Source: Puia dinghuensis | GTDB taxonomy: Bacteria > Bacteroidota > Bacteroidia > Chitinophagales > Chitinophagaceae | Assembly (NCBI GenBank): GCA_026225275.1 | Contig: JAMFSL010000067.1 | Coordinates: forward strand, 1-64,000 | Direction: 5' to 3' | Length of the DNA stretch: 64,000 bases | In this document: piece by piece, positions 36,669-45,136 of the stretch | How the letters are laid out: every line of letters starts with the position of its first letter | How positions within the stretch are numbered: the first letter of the stretch is position 1 | Program-made: the position numbers and the translations under genes | The notes under the pieces: generated by a model | The model's input: only the letters and a program-made list of their open reading frames with translations | What the model was told of the DNA's origin: nothing | The model's database searches: none

Positions 36669-37121
36669 ATGATCAGGTACTTACTACTCGTGACAATCCT
36701 TACCTTCTTGCATTTTAACTCCCAGGATGTAAAAGTAGCTACCTATACTTTCGGTACGCCGGAGAAAGACCGTTTTGAGCGGCTTTCTTTCTGGATCAAG
36801 GACGAGCAAAGAGCGTATATCCGCTATTCGATAGGTAAAGACTCCGACGATGTTGCACTCGTCTGGCTGGGTCCTGACTCGATTGCCGGCAGACGTGGGT
36901 TCAGAGCTGGTTTCCCGGAGCCTGATAACCGGACTTTATTCATTGCGCCCGAACACGATTCGCTGCTTATCTTCTTTCGCTCTGACAAAGACCAACTCTA
37001 CCAGGAGAAGTTTCATTGGGAGAAGGAGAGCGATGAAGCGGACAGCACGGCGGCCTGCGATATCTGCGCGCAGAGTCAAAAGCAGGCGAGCGACTGGCTC
37101 CGGAAGTATTTTTGGAAATAG
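36669..37121 (+). CDS. Hypothetical small exported protein
   Basis: The 150-residue protein has a hydrophobic N-terminus (MIRYLLLVTILTFLHFNS) that may act as a signal peptide. The rest is soluble, with predicted beta strands (VATYTFGTPEKDRF, QRAYIRYSIGKDSD) and a charged C-terminus carrying a CDIC pair (about 133-136). I do not recognise a family. It starts 70 bp from the M1 gene on the opposite strand and is convergent with the GT35-like gene. Codon use looks like its neighbours, so it is likely real. Confidence 0.6.
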   Translation: MIRYLLLVTILTFLHFNSQDVKVATYTFGTPEKDRFERLSFWIKDEQRAYIRYSIGKDSDDVALVWLGPDSIAGRRGFRAGFPEPDNRTLFIAPEHDSLLIFFRSDKDQLYQEKFHWEKESDEADSTAACDICAQSQKQASDWLRKYFWK

Positions 37122-37172
37122 GCAGGCGATCTTTCGCCCTCGCGCCGACTTTCGCCCTGCCGCCGACAACGG

Positions 37173-38828
37173 CTATTTGTAAAGTAACTCGTAATATTCG
37201 TGGGCCATCCGGCCTGCATCAAACTGATAGCGGACGTCGCGCATGCCGTTCTTGGCAATCTGGCGCCAGGTATCGTAGTGATCATAGTACAGCGGCAGGA
37301 TCTCCTTCGTCAGGATCTCATACAGCTTGTCCAGATCATAATCGTCCTGCTGCTCTACATGCATGTTCATATAATCGGCCTTGGGGATGACAAAGCCATT
37401 ATTGCCATGGTTGACGAATTCGGGGATCCAGCCGTCGTCCGTGGAAAAATTGACGGCTCCGTTCATCGCCGCAGTCATCCCGCTGGTGCCGGAAGCCTCG
37501 CGCGGAACGCGGGGGTTGTTAAGCCAGCAATCTGCGGCCTGCTTGAGACGCTTGGATAAGCCCAACTCATATCCTATCATGACGGCAATGTTCTTATAGC
37601 TTTTGGCCAGATGCACCAGGTGATTGAATTCATTGATCGCAGGGTAGTCCATGGGATAAGGCTTGCCTGCCCAGATGATCTGTACGGGATAGCGGGTATC
37701 GCTTATCAGTTTGTTGAAACGGTCCATGTCACGGGTCAGGAAGCTGGCGCGCTTATAGCCGGCGAGCCGCCGGGCCCATACGATGGTAAACACATTGGGA
37801 TCGAAAATCTTGCCGGTCTGATCGGCGACGAGTTCGAAACTCCTTTTCTTCATGTATTTCTTCCTATCGTCGAACCAATAGTCATTGTTCTCCTCCATTT
37901 TCCGGTACAGTTCCTTATCCGCCCAATAACGCCAGTTCTGGGCATTGGTGATGGAAATGATGGGACAGATATTCTTGTACTTATTCCACATGGCGCGTGA
38001 GACGTTGCCATGAAGCTGCGAAACGGCGTTGGCCAAATGAGCAAAGCGTAGTGCTACCAGTGAATGATTGAACGCGTCGTCTTCCAGCCCGGTGAGCTTC
38101 TTCACCTCTTCTACGGTCAGTCCGCAGAAGTAGCTCATCTTATGGCAAAGATAGATATCATGCTTTTCATTACCCGCCTCTTCCGGAGTGTGAGTGGTGA
38201 ATACCAGCCTCTTACGAACTTCTTCTATATCTTTATTGTACTTCTGATAGAGCCAGAAACTAGCGCTGATGGCATGGGCCTCATTCAGATGGTAGAGGTC
38301 GGGCTTAAATCCGAGTTCATCGACGAGCTGTGCTCCGCCAACACCCAGCAGGATGAATTGGGCGACCTTGGTCGCTACGTTGGCATCGTACAGGCGGTGG
38401 GTGATCGTCTGGGAGACATAGTCGTTCTCCGGTAAGTCGGTGCTCAACAGAAATAAAGGGGCGCTCTTGAATGTTTCAGGGTTGAGATAAAAGACCTTGA
38501 CCCATACGGGGTGATCGTGGATGGTGACCTGGTATTTGATGCCGGTATCTTCGAGAAAGCTATATTGTTTTTCCATCCAGGTGACCTGCAGGGACTGGTC
38601 CTGGTTACGGGCCTGATCGTAGTAACCATATTTCCACAAAATGCCGATATTGATCATATTCTGACGCAGTTCGTAGGCGCTACGCAGATGGGAGCCTGCC
38701 AGGAAACCGAGGCCGCCACTATAGATCTTCAGCGGTTGATGCACGGCAAATTCCATGGAGAAATACGCTACCTTTTTTGAATAACGCTCGTCCACTTCGT
38801 AGGGCACTGTATAGTCTCTAAAACTCAT
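37173..38828 (-). CDS. GT35 (glycogen phosphorylase)-like protein, short form
   Basis: The 551-residue protein matches the alpha-glucan phosphorylase family over its whole length: YFSMEFAVHQPLKIYSGGLG at the N-terminus, FKPDLYHLNEAHAISA, VFTTHTPEEAGNEKHD, and NNPRVPREASGTSGM. At the PLP site, where active phosphorylases have Lys (GTSxMK), this protein has Thr452 (GTSGMTAAMNGAVNF, codon ACT). Phosphorolysis of glycogen is therefore doubtful. The start ATG 38828 (MSFRDYTVPYEVDERYSK) gives the family N-terminus; the open frame extends further without support. Upstream on the same strand is a lipoprotein gene. Confidence 0.85.
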   Translation of the reverse strand: MSFRDYTVPYEVDERYSKKVAYFSMEFAVHQPLKIYSGGLGFLAGSHLRSAYELRQNMINIGILWKYGYYDQARNQDQSLQVTWMEKQYSFLEDTGIKYQVTIHDHPVWVKVFYLNPETFKSAPLFLLSTDLPENDYVSQTITHRLYDANVATKVAQFILLGVGGAQLVDELGFKPDLYHLNEAHAISASFWLYQKYNKDIEEVRKRLVFTTHTPEEAGNEKHDIYLCHKMSYFCGLTVEEVKKLTGLEDDAFNHSLVALRFAHLANAVSQLHGNVSRAMWNKYKNICPIISITNAQNWRYWADKELYRKMEENNDYWFDDRKKYMKKRSFELVADQTGKIFDPNVFTIVWARRLAGYKRASFLTRDMDRFNKLISDTRYPVQIIWAGKPYPMDYPAINEFNHLVHLAKSYKNIAVMIGYELGLSKRLKQAADCWLNNPRVPREASGTSGMTAAMNGAVNFSTDDGWIPEFVNHGNNGFVIPKADYMNMHVEQQDDYDLDKLYEILTKEILPLYYDHYDTWRQIAKNGMRDVRYQFDAGRMAHEYYELLYK

Positions 38829-38916
38829 AGTATTTTTTATCTGTGTCTGAAATACGCAATATAACGGATTAACTCCATTAGAATTGTGTCTATAAAGAGG
38901 CCCAACTTCCGTCGGA

Positions 38917-39906
38917 TCAGATCTTTTTGACGGCTGATTTAGGTTTTTTATCCGGGCGTCTTTCAAAAAAGCCTTCAAACAGGCATTTGATATCCCGGTG
39001 TACGCCGCAGCCTCCTTCTTCGTTCATCGAAATTCCGCCGTTGTCGAAGGTGAATTGTATCGCGCAAGGGTCGGAATAAGACCGATAGCGCGCTACGCCA
39101 GGGGAGACGAATTTCGCCTGCCCTTTCAGTTCTCCTTTGCAATCTCCGTTGTCTTTTTCAAAATGCACGAAGAACCAAAACCGGCTGGCATCCTTGCCGT
39201 CGTCGCGAATGGCAATGATGTTCCTCTTATCCTGGGCATAATCTCCGGAAAATTTGTGTTTCCGCGGAAGCGTATCGATAGGGTCATAGATCGGCGGGAT
39301 CTTTGTTTTGCCTTCATTGGATTCGGTGAGGATGAGGATGAATCCGCCGTCGGCATTGAAGACATAATCGTTCTTTGTATAATAGACTTGACCGTCCTGC
39401 CCCTTCCTCTGTTGCGCAACCGACAGGGTATATTTGGCGTCCATGCCGGCCTCGCCGGAAATGCCGGAAATGCCGGCTTGATTATCGGAATAGATAACGG
39501 GTCTGGTGGCGGAATAATGGTCTTTCCCGTCGAAGACCAGCACGAAAAGGATCCGCCGGTTGCCCGCAATGCCTTTGACAAAAAGGTAGGACTCCGCGCC
39601 CGGAACTTTTATCTTTCCTATGGCATAGAGCCGGGGTTTGGCTTCTTTTCCAAAGTAGCGGGTCAGTAAGGTATCGGGCAGCAGCCGGGTGAACAGGTTG
39701 TAATGGATGACTGCCGTCTCCGGTTCCTTGCGGCGCAGGATGGTATCGGTCACCTCGTAGGGAACAGGCAGGGAATGAAAAAAATGGATAAACTCCGGAA
39801 CGGTCACTTCCTCGTCTTCATTTCCCGGAGAAACCTTTTTGCTTTTACACGAATTAACTAACACGATCAGCACAAACAACACAATCAGCAACAGGTATTT
39901 TCTCAT
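38917..39906 (-). CDS. Hypothetical lipoprotein
   Basis: The 329-residue protein has a lipoprotein signal (MRKYLLLIVLFVLIVLVNSC, Cys20). The mature part is beta-rich and mentions no family that I recognise. It contains LFTRLLPDTLLTRYFG, an FVLVFDGKDHYSATRPV strand pair, a FWFFVHFEKDNGDCKG segment and a cysteine-containing C-terminus (EEGGCGVHRDIKCLFEGFF), and ends in a lysine-rich tail. It lies 88 bp upstream of the GT35-like gene on the same strand. Confidence 0.75.
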   Translation of the reverse strand: MRKYLLLIVLFVLIVLVNSCKSKKVSPGNEDEEVTVPEFIHFFHSLPVPYEVTDTILRRKEPETAVIHYNLFTRLLPDTLLTRYFGKEAKPRLYAIGKIKVPGAESYLFVKGIAGNRRILFVLVFDGKDHYSATRPVIYSDNQAGISGISGEAGMDAKYTLSVAQQRKGQDGQVYYTKNDYVFNADGGFILILTESNEGKTKIPPIYDPIDTLPRKHKFSGDYAQDKRNIIAIRDDGKDASRFWFFVHFEKDNGDCKGELKGQAKFVSPGVARYRSYSDPCAIQFTFDNGGISMNEEGGCGVHRDIKCLFEGFFERRPDKKPKSAVKKI

Positions 39907-39980
39907 AACAATAGATACTATTGAAACGGCGTAAAAGTAAACATTCGGTGGTAGAAACTTCTTCTCTTTATCATTTTTTA

Positions 39981-40000
39981 ATTTTAGATTTGTCTAAAAT
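39981..40000 (+). promoter_or_regulatory. Operator/promoter of the metal-regulator operon (20-bp perfect dyad over the -7 box)
   Basis: ATTTTAGA (39981-39988), TTTG, TCTAAAAT (39993-40000) is a perfect 8-bp inverted repeat with a 4-nt centre, like DtxR/MntR-family operators. The -7 box TAGATTTG (39985-39992) lies inside it, 28 nt before the regulator ATG. Binding would block the promoter, suggesting metal-dependent autorepression. Confidence 0.65.
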
Positions 40001-40020
40001 TAATTTTAGTCCCCCAGAAT

Positions 40021-40701
40021 ATGAAAGTATCCGTCAGCAAAGAAGATCATCTAAAGGCCATTTTCCACCTGCAGCAGGAGCACGGTACCGTCACGACCAA
40101 TGCATTGGCTGCGTCCCTGGGGACGAGGGCTGCCAGTGTGACGGACATGCTGAAAAAGCTTAAGGAGCAGAAACTGGTCAACTATGAGCGGTACAAGGGT
40201 TTCAAGCTGAACAACGAAGGGAAAAAGGCGGCCGTGCAGATCATCCGCAAGCACCGGCTGTGGGAATATTTCCTGGTCAAAAAGCTGCAGTTCGGCTGGG
40301 ATGAGGTGCATGAGATCGCCGAGGAGCTGGAGCATATCAGCAGCAGGAAGCTGATCGACCGGCTGGATGCCTTTCTCGGCCATCCCGACACCGATCCGCA
40401 TGGCGACCCCATCCCTGACAGCCAGGGACGGCTGCAGGTCCGGCGTCAGGTGAGCCTGGCCGAACTGCCCCTCAACAAGCCGGCCCAGGTCTCGGGCATT
40501 GCCAGTCAGACCTCAGAAATGCTGGAATTATTGCAATACAATCATATCCGGCTGGGTACCCGGCTGGAGATCCGGAAGAAATTTCCTTTTGACCATTCCC
40601 TGGAAGTAAAGGTCCGTAACCGGCCGCCGGTGACCCTTAGCGCCCAGGTAGCCAAAAACGTACTGGTAACCGATGATGAACCACCCACAGAGAAACGTTA
40701 G
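40021..40701 (+). CDS. DtxR/MntR family metal-dependent transcriptional regulator
   Basis: The 226-residue protein has an N-terminal winged helix (about 5-65, LKAIFHLQQEHGTVTTNALA and ASVTDMLKKLKEQKLV), a dimerisation/metal domain (about 66-140) with HRLWEYFLVKKL and DEVHEIAEELEHI as likely metal-ligand segments, and a C-terminal FeoA/SH3-like domain (about 150-220). Metal-bound forms repress. Its stop overlaps the Nramp gene by 29 bp, so it most likely senses the transported metal, probably Mn2+ or Fe2+. Confidence 0.92.
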   Translation: MKVSVSKEDHLKAIFHLQQEHGTVTTNALAASLGTRAASVTDMLKKLKEQKLVNYERYKGFKLNNEGKKAAVQIIRKHRLWEYFLVKKLQFGWDEVHEIAEELEHISSRKLIDRLDAFLGHPDTDPHGDPIPDSQGRLQVRRQVSLAELPLNKPAQVSGIASQTSEMLELLQYNHIRLGTRLEIRKKFPFDHSLEVKVRNRPPVTLSAQVAKNVLVTDDEPPTEKR

Positions 40702-42106
40702 CCTCAGCGAAGTACATGGCAGCATAGATACCACCCGCAAAGGGCCCTGGTGGCGGCAGCTCTTTGTCTTTTTTGGCCCGGCTTACCTGATTAGTGTAGG
40801 CTATATGGATCCCGGCAACTGGGCGACGGACCTGGCCGGCGGCAGTCGCTTCGGCTATTCGCTGATCTGGGTACTGCTGATGAGCAACCTGATGGCCATC
40901 CTGTTGCAAAATCTGTCGGCACGACTGGGTATCGTCAGGGGGAGGGATCTGGCCCAGGCCAACAGGGAAGCCTATCCCGCTTATATTAATATTTCCCTAT
41001 ACGTGTTGGCGGAAATCGCCATCGCGGCCTGTGACCTGGCGGAAGTGCTGGGGATGGCGATCGGCATCCAGTTACTCACAGGTCTGCCGTTGATCTATGG
41101 CGTCTGTTTTACTGTGTTGGATACCTTCCTTTTACTGTTCCTGCAGCGGCTGGGGATGAGATGGATGGAAGCCTTCGTGATCGGGCTGATCGCGGTCGTC
41201 GGCGGCTCCTTCCTGGTGGAGATCCTGCTGGCCCGGCCAGCGGCCGGTGAGATCGCGCGCGGTTTTATTCCCGTGTTACACGGCAGGGAAGCCCTGTATA
41301 TAGCTATCGGCATCATCGGCGCCACTGTCATGCCACATAACCTGTACCTGCATTCGGCGCTGGTGCAGACGCGCAAGATCGGTCCGGGAGAACAGCATGT
41401 CCGGCAGGCGCTGAAGATAAATTTCCTGGATAGCGCGGTCGCTTTGAATCTCGCTTTTCTGGTCAATGTAGCGATCCTGGTGCTGGCTGCCACGGTGTTC
41501 TTCAAAACTGGCAATACGGGTGTGGCCTCTATCAAAGATGCTTACCGGCTGCTGCCCATGCTGGGCACCCAGGTAGCGCCGAAGCTTTTCGCCATCGCGC
41601 TGATCGCGTCCGGCCAGAGCTCCACGCTGACCGGCACCCTCGCGGGGCAGATCATCATGGAAGGATACCTGCAATTGAGGATCAATCCCTGGCTGCGGCG
41701 GCTTTTGACCCGTTTGCTGGCGATCGTTCCGGCTATTATCGTCATCCTGCTATTTGGCGAAAACGAAGTGGACAGCCTATTGGTCCTGAGCCAGGTCATC
41801 CTCAGCGTTCAGCTGGGTTATGCCGTCATCCCGCTGATCCATTTTGTCAGCGACAAACGGACGATGGGTCTCTTCACGGTGCGGCCCTTTATTCGCCTTC
41901 TTGCGTGGCTCGTCGCTGCCCTGCTGGTCTATCTGAATACGAAGCTGGTGATCGAAGAGGTCGCACCTTTTATCGCCGAACCCGGGCATTGGGCCTGGAA
42001 AACGGTGATCCTGATCGCCGGCGTGGCCGCCATTCTACTGCTCTGCTATATCACCCTGCACCCTTTTATCACCCGGCAAGGCCGGAAGGCCGCGATCAGT
42101 CTTTGA
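40673..42106 (+). CDS. mntH: Nramp family divalent metal transporter
   Basis: The 477-residue inner-membrane protein has about 11-12 helices. The metal-site signatures are DPGN at residues 46-49 in helix 1 and MPHNLYLHSALVQTR in helix 6 (near 220). It imports Mn2+ or Fe2+ with protons. It starts inside the upstream metal regulator gene, sharing 29 bp, so both are translated from one message under the dyad operator at 39981-40000. The end overlaps the convergent Crp-type gene by 11 bp. Confidence 0.93.
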   Translation: MMNHPQRNVSLSEVHGSIDTTRKGPWWRQLFVFFGPAYLISVGYMDPGNWATDLAGGSRFGYSLIWVLLMSNLMAILLQNLSARLGIVRGRDLAQANREAYPAYINISLYVLAEIAIAACDLAEVLGMAIGIQLLTGLPLIYGVCFTVLDTFLLLFLQRLGMRWMEAFVIGLIAVVGGSFLVEILLARPAAGEIARGFIPVLHGREALYIAIGIIGATVMPHNLYLHSALVQTRKIGPGEQHVRQALKINFLDSAVALNLAFLVNVAILVLAATVFFKTGNTGVASIKDAYRLLPMLGTQVAPKLFAIALIASGQSSTLTGTLAGQIIMEGYLQLRINPWLRRLLTRLLAIVPAIIVILLFGENEVDSLLVLSQVILSVQLGYAVIPLIHFVSDKRTMGLFTVRPFIRLLAWLVAALLVYLNTKLVIEEVAPFIAEPGHWAWKTVILIAGVAAILLLCYITLHPFITRQGRKAAISL

Positions 42107-42731
42107 CGCCCACTTCTCCCCTGCCCTTTTTGGGCCGCATCAGATGCTTCAGCCGGCTGAAGGTCTCGGGCTTGATGTTGAGGTAAGAGGCGATATATTT
42201 CTGCGGTACCCGCTGCAACATCTGCGGGTGGGTCTTCACATATTCGAGGAATCGTTCGCGGGTAGTTTTTCTCAGCTGATCGAAATAGCGATTGTCCTTT
42301 TTGATGAACAGATCCGATATCATGAGCCGCCCCAGGCGCTCTATTTTCGGGAATTGTTCGTAAAGCTCCTCCAGGTTATCGTAGGAAACAGAAAGAAATA
42401 CGGAGGGCTCGATCGTTTCTACGACAGCCCGGGATGGCACCCGGTAATGAAAAGATAATTCCGAATGAATCATATGCCCTTCCGATGCCAGCTGGACGGT
42501 GATCTCCCGGTTCCGGACCGGCAGGTATTTGCGTACAAGGCCCCAGGCAATGACGTTCAGATATCTTTCTATTTCTCCTTCGCGGATCACTTTGACCTTT
42601 TTTTCGAATTCCCGGATCTCGAAATAAGGCTCGAACTGTTTGAACTCATGCTTAGTCAACGGCACATACCCCTGCAGGTAATGATAAAACTTATCGATAG
42701 CCGCCTTATAAGCCGATGCTGGATAGGGCAT
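42096..42731 (-). CDS. Crp/Fnr family transcriptional regulator
   Basis: The 211-residue protein has an N-terminal cyclic-nucleotide-binding-like domain (about 20-130, IREFEKKVKVIREGEIERYL) and a C-terminal winged helix with RVPQKYIASYLNIKPETFSR as recognition region. The phosphate-binding cassette of CRP (RxS with Arg/Ser contacts to cAMP) is not evident, so the ligand is unknown. It is a tandem paralogue of the next gene, 11 bp away, on the same strand. Confidence 0.88.
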   Translation of the reverse strand: MPYPASAYKAAIDKFYHYLQGYVPLTKHEFKQFEPYFEIREFEKKVKVIREGEIERYLNVIAWGLVRKYLPVRNREITVQLASEGHMIHSELSFHYRVPSRAVVETIEPSVFLSVSYDNLEELYEQFPKIERLGRLMISDLFIKKDNRYFDQLRKTTRERFLEYVKTHPQMLQRVPQKYIASYLNIKPETFSRLKHLMRPKKGRGEVGVKD

Positions 42732-42742
42732 AAAGAAAAAAT

Positions 42743-43333
42743 TTACCGGTAGACCGGCGTACGTCGTCTTAAAAGATGTTTGAGCCTGCTGAATGTTTCG
42801 GGTTTCATATTCAGGTAAGAAGCCAGGTATTTCTGAGGCACCCGTAAAAGCAGTTCGGGATTATTCCCAACGAATCGCAGGAATCGCTCCCGGGTATCCA
42901 GCCGCATACATTCCAGTTCCCACTCCTCCTTTTGCAAAACAAAATAGGTGGTCATCAATCGTCCCAGCCTTTCTATGCTGGGACTTTCCTCATAGGCCTG
43001 CTCCAGGTGCTGGCGGGAAATAGACAGAAAAGTGGATGGTTCCAGCGTTTCGACGTAATAATTGGAAGAGGTGCCCGAAAGGAAGGAGGAAGAAGAACTG
43101 ATGATCTCGCCCTCTTTGGCAATATTGGTGATCACTTCTGTCTTGTTCTTATAAAAATACATCCTGGCCAGGCCTTTGACGACAAAATTGAGATATTCCT
43201 CCACTTCTCCGGCCTTTACCAGCAGCTGCTTTTTCTCAAAATTCCTGATCACAAGCTTATCCGATACCAAGGCAAATTCTTCCTTGGACAATGCTACGTA
43301 ACCTGATACGTATTGCCGTAACATTTCTAACAT
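42743..43333 (-). CDS. Crp/Fnr family transcriptional regulator, tandem paralogue
   Basis: The 196-residue protein has the same layout as its neighbour: effector-like domain (IRNFEKKQLLVKAGEVEEYL) and winged helix (RVPQKYLASYLNMKPETFSR), with the same final helix. The start ATG 43333 (MLEMLRQYVSGYV) is preferred because the longer frame (43357) begins within a perfect -7 box. The box is the core of a dyad that may be an autoregulatory operator. It is divergent from icd. Confidence 0.87.
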   Translation of the reverse strand: MLEMLRQYVSGYVALSKEEFALVSDKLVIRNFEKKQLLVKAGEVEEYLNFVVKGLARMYFYKNKTEVITNIAKEGEIISSSSSFLSGTSSNYYVETLEPSTFLSISRQHLEQAYEESPSIERLGRLMTTYFVLQKEEWELECMRLDTRERFLRFVGNNPELLLRVPQKYLASYLNMKPETFSRLKHLLRRRTPVYR

Positions 43334-43349
43334 GGCCAGATAGAGTTGA

Positions 43350-43363
43350 GTACACAAATGTAC
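43350..43363 (-). promoter_or_regulatory. Dyad over the -7 box of the Crp-type regulator
   Basis: GTACA-CAAA-TGTAC is a perfect 5-bp inverted repeat with a 4-nt centre. On the minus strand the -7 box TACATTTG (43355-43362) lies inside it, 21 nt before ATG 43333. The layout is like that of the metal operator at 39981-40000. Confidence 0.55.
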
Positions 43364-43445
43364 AAAAAAAGCCGTACTCCTTATGCCAACTTTGGCCCAT
43401 TTCCTGTAGGTTTGCTATCCTTTTGAATGTATAAATTGAAGAAAT

Positions 43446-44678
43446 ATGGCCAAAAAAATTAAAGTAGCAAATCCCGTCGTAGAGTTGGACGGCGATGAAA
43501 TGACCCGGATTATCTGGAAATTCATTAAAGACAAATTGATCCTTCCCTATTTGGACGTCGATATTAAATACTATGACCTGGGCGTCGAATACCGCGACCA
43601 GACCAATGACCAGGTCACGATTGATGCAGCCAACGCCATCAAGCAGTATGGAGTAGGCATCAAATGCGCCACCATCACGCCTGATGAAGCGCGGGTTGAG
43701 GAGTTCAAGCTGAAGCAGATGTGGAAAAGCCCGAATGGGACGATCCGCAATATCCTGGACGGGACAGTTTTCCGCGAACCGATCGTGATGCAGAACGTGC
43801 CGCGTCTGGTCACCAACTGGACGGCCCCTATTATTATTGGCCGGCATGCGTTTGGCGACCAATATCGCGCCACCGATACCGTCATCAAGGGAAAAGGTAA
43901 GCTGACGATGACTTTCGCGCCGGAAGACGGCAGCCCTGCCCAAACCTTCGAGGTCTTTAACTTCAAGGGAGACGGCGTCGCCCTCACGATGTACAATACC
44001 GATGAATCGATCAAGGGTTTTGCGCACAGCTGTTTCAATATGGCGCTCAGCAAAAAATGGCCTTTGTATCTCTCCACGAAGAATACCATCCTGAAAAAGT
44101 ACGATGGCCGGTTCAAAGATATTTTCGAAGACATCTACCAAAGCGATTACAAACAAAAATTCCAGGAGGCTGGTATTGTGTATGAGCATCGGTTGATCGA
44201 TGACATGGTCGCCAGCGCGTTGAAATGGAATGGTAACTTCGTCTGGGCCTGTAAGAATTATGATGGGGATGTCCAGAGCGATACAGTCGCGCAGGGCTTC
44301 GGCTCCTTAGGATTGATGACCTCGGTGCTGATCACGCCCGATGGAAAGATCATGGAGGCAGAAGCAGCTCATGGTACAGTCACTCGTCATTACCGGGACC
44401 ACCAGGCCGGTAAGCCCACTTCCACCAATCCCATCGCCAGCATTTTCGCCTGGACTCGTGGATTGGCTTTACGCGGCAAGTTGGACGGCAACCAGCCCCT
44501 TATCGATTTCGCCAATGCCCTGGAAGCGGTCTGTGTCGAAACGGTAGAGAGCGGTAAGATGACCAAGGATCTGGCTGTTTGTATCCATGGCAATAAAGTC
44601 CAGCATGGCAAAGATTTCCTCTATACGGAAGAATTCCTGGACGCCATCGATTCCAACTTACAGAAAAAACTGGGATAA
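43446..44678 (+). CDS. icd: Isocitrate dehydrogenase (NADP+)
   Basis: This TCA-cycle enzyme oxidises isocitrate to 2-oxoglutarate with NADP+. The 410-residue length and motifs fit the homodimeric (eukaryote-like) subfamily: [39 protein letters not shown] with the substrate serine, [22 protein letters not shown] and [16 protein letters not shown] strong terminator follows. It stands alone between the Crp-type gene and moaD. Confidence 0.96.
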   Translation: MAKKIKVANPVVELDGDEMTRIIWKFIKDKLILPYLDVDIKYYDLGVEYRDQTNDQVTIDAANAIKQYGVGIKCATITPDEARVEEFKLKQMWKSPNGTIRNILDGTVFREPIVMQNVPRLVTNWTAPIIIGRHAFGDQYRATDTVIKGKGKLTMTFAPEDGSPAQTFEVFNFKGDGVALTMYNTDESIKGFAHSCFNMALSKKWPLYLSTKNTILKKYDGRFKDIFEDIYQSDYKQKFQEAGIVYEHRLIDDMVASALKWNGNFVWACKNYDGDVQSDTVAQGFGSLGLMTSVLITPDGKIMEAEAAHGTVTRHYRDHQAGKPTSTNPIASIFAWTRGLALRGKLDGNQPLIDFANALEAVCVETVESGKMTKDLAVCIHGNKVQHGKDFLYTEEFLDAIDSNLQKKLG

Positions 44679-44715
44679 ACTCATTGATGATTTTTCTGGG
44701 ATTTTTCCTGATCGA

Positions 44716-44746
44716 ACGGCCCGCACTTGTGTGGGCCGTCTTTTTT
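44716..44746 (+). terminator. Intrinsic terminator after icd
   Basis: ACGGCCC (44716-44722) and GGGCCGT (44733-44739) form a stem with an inner CAC/GTG extension, followed by CTTTTTT. Confidence 0.9.
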
Positions 44747-44794
44747 ATGCTCAGGACGCCACCCCCGGGGCGGGTCGGCCGCGACACACGGACA

Positions 44795-45028
44795 CTATCC
44801 GCCACTGGCAGGAGGAATGATGACGACCGTTTCGTGCCCTTTCAATTGGAAATCCGGGTCGATAAATCCGTCTTCTACCGCAAAGCGGCAAGTGGACAAC
44901 AAGACACCGGCCTGACTATTGATGGCCAGGAGGCGGGCTTTTAGCTCGTCTGTATCGCGGACTTCTCCTGCCAGTTCGAATTCCGGCAGGAAATAATCTT
45001 TCAATGCCGCATATACATGAATTTTCAT
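44795..45028 (-). CDS. moaD: MoaD/ThiS-family sulfur carrier (molybdopterin synthase small subunit)
   Basis: The 77-residue protein (MKIHVYAALKDYF from ATG 45028) is a ubiquitin-like fold ending in VVIIPPASGG. The C-terminal Gly-Gly is the thiocarboxylate attachment point used to make molybdopterin, and the PPxxGG end is typical of MoaD rather than ThiS. A longer frame from 45094 has no support. No moaE or other Moco gene is adjacent. It is divergent from a cysteine-rich FNR-like regulator, which may control it. Confidence 0.82.
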   Translation of the reverse strand: MKIHVYAALKDYFLPEFELAGEVRDTDELKARLLAINSQAGVLLSTCRFAVEDGFIDPDFQLKGHETVVIIPPASGG

Positions 45029-45136
45029 ACACTGAAGATACGATAGTAGGCCTGAACCCGGCATGATTTTCCGGCATAATGACGACCTTTTCAAATTGAT
45101 ATTAATATATTATATATTTAATAAAAAATCGGGTAA

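Noticed and set aside
43334-43357. Start at 43357 for the Crp-type regulator
   Set aside because: The start codon falls within the -7 box TACATTTG, so ATG 43333 is used.
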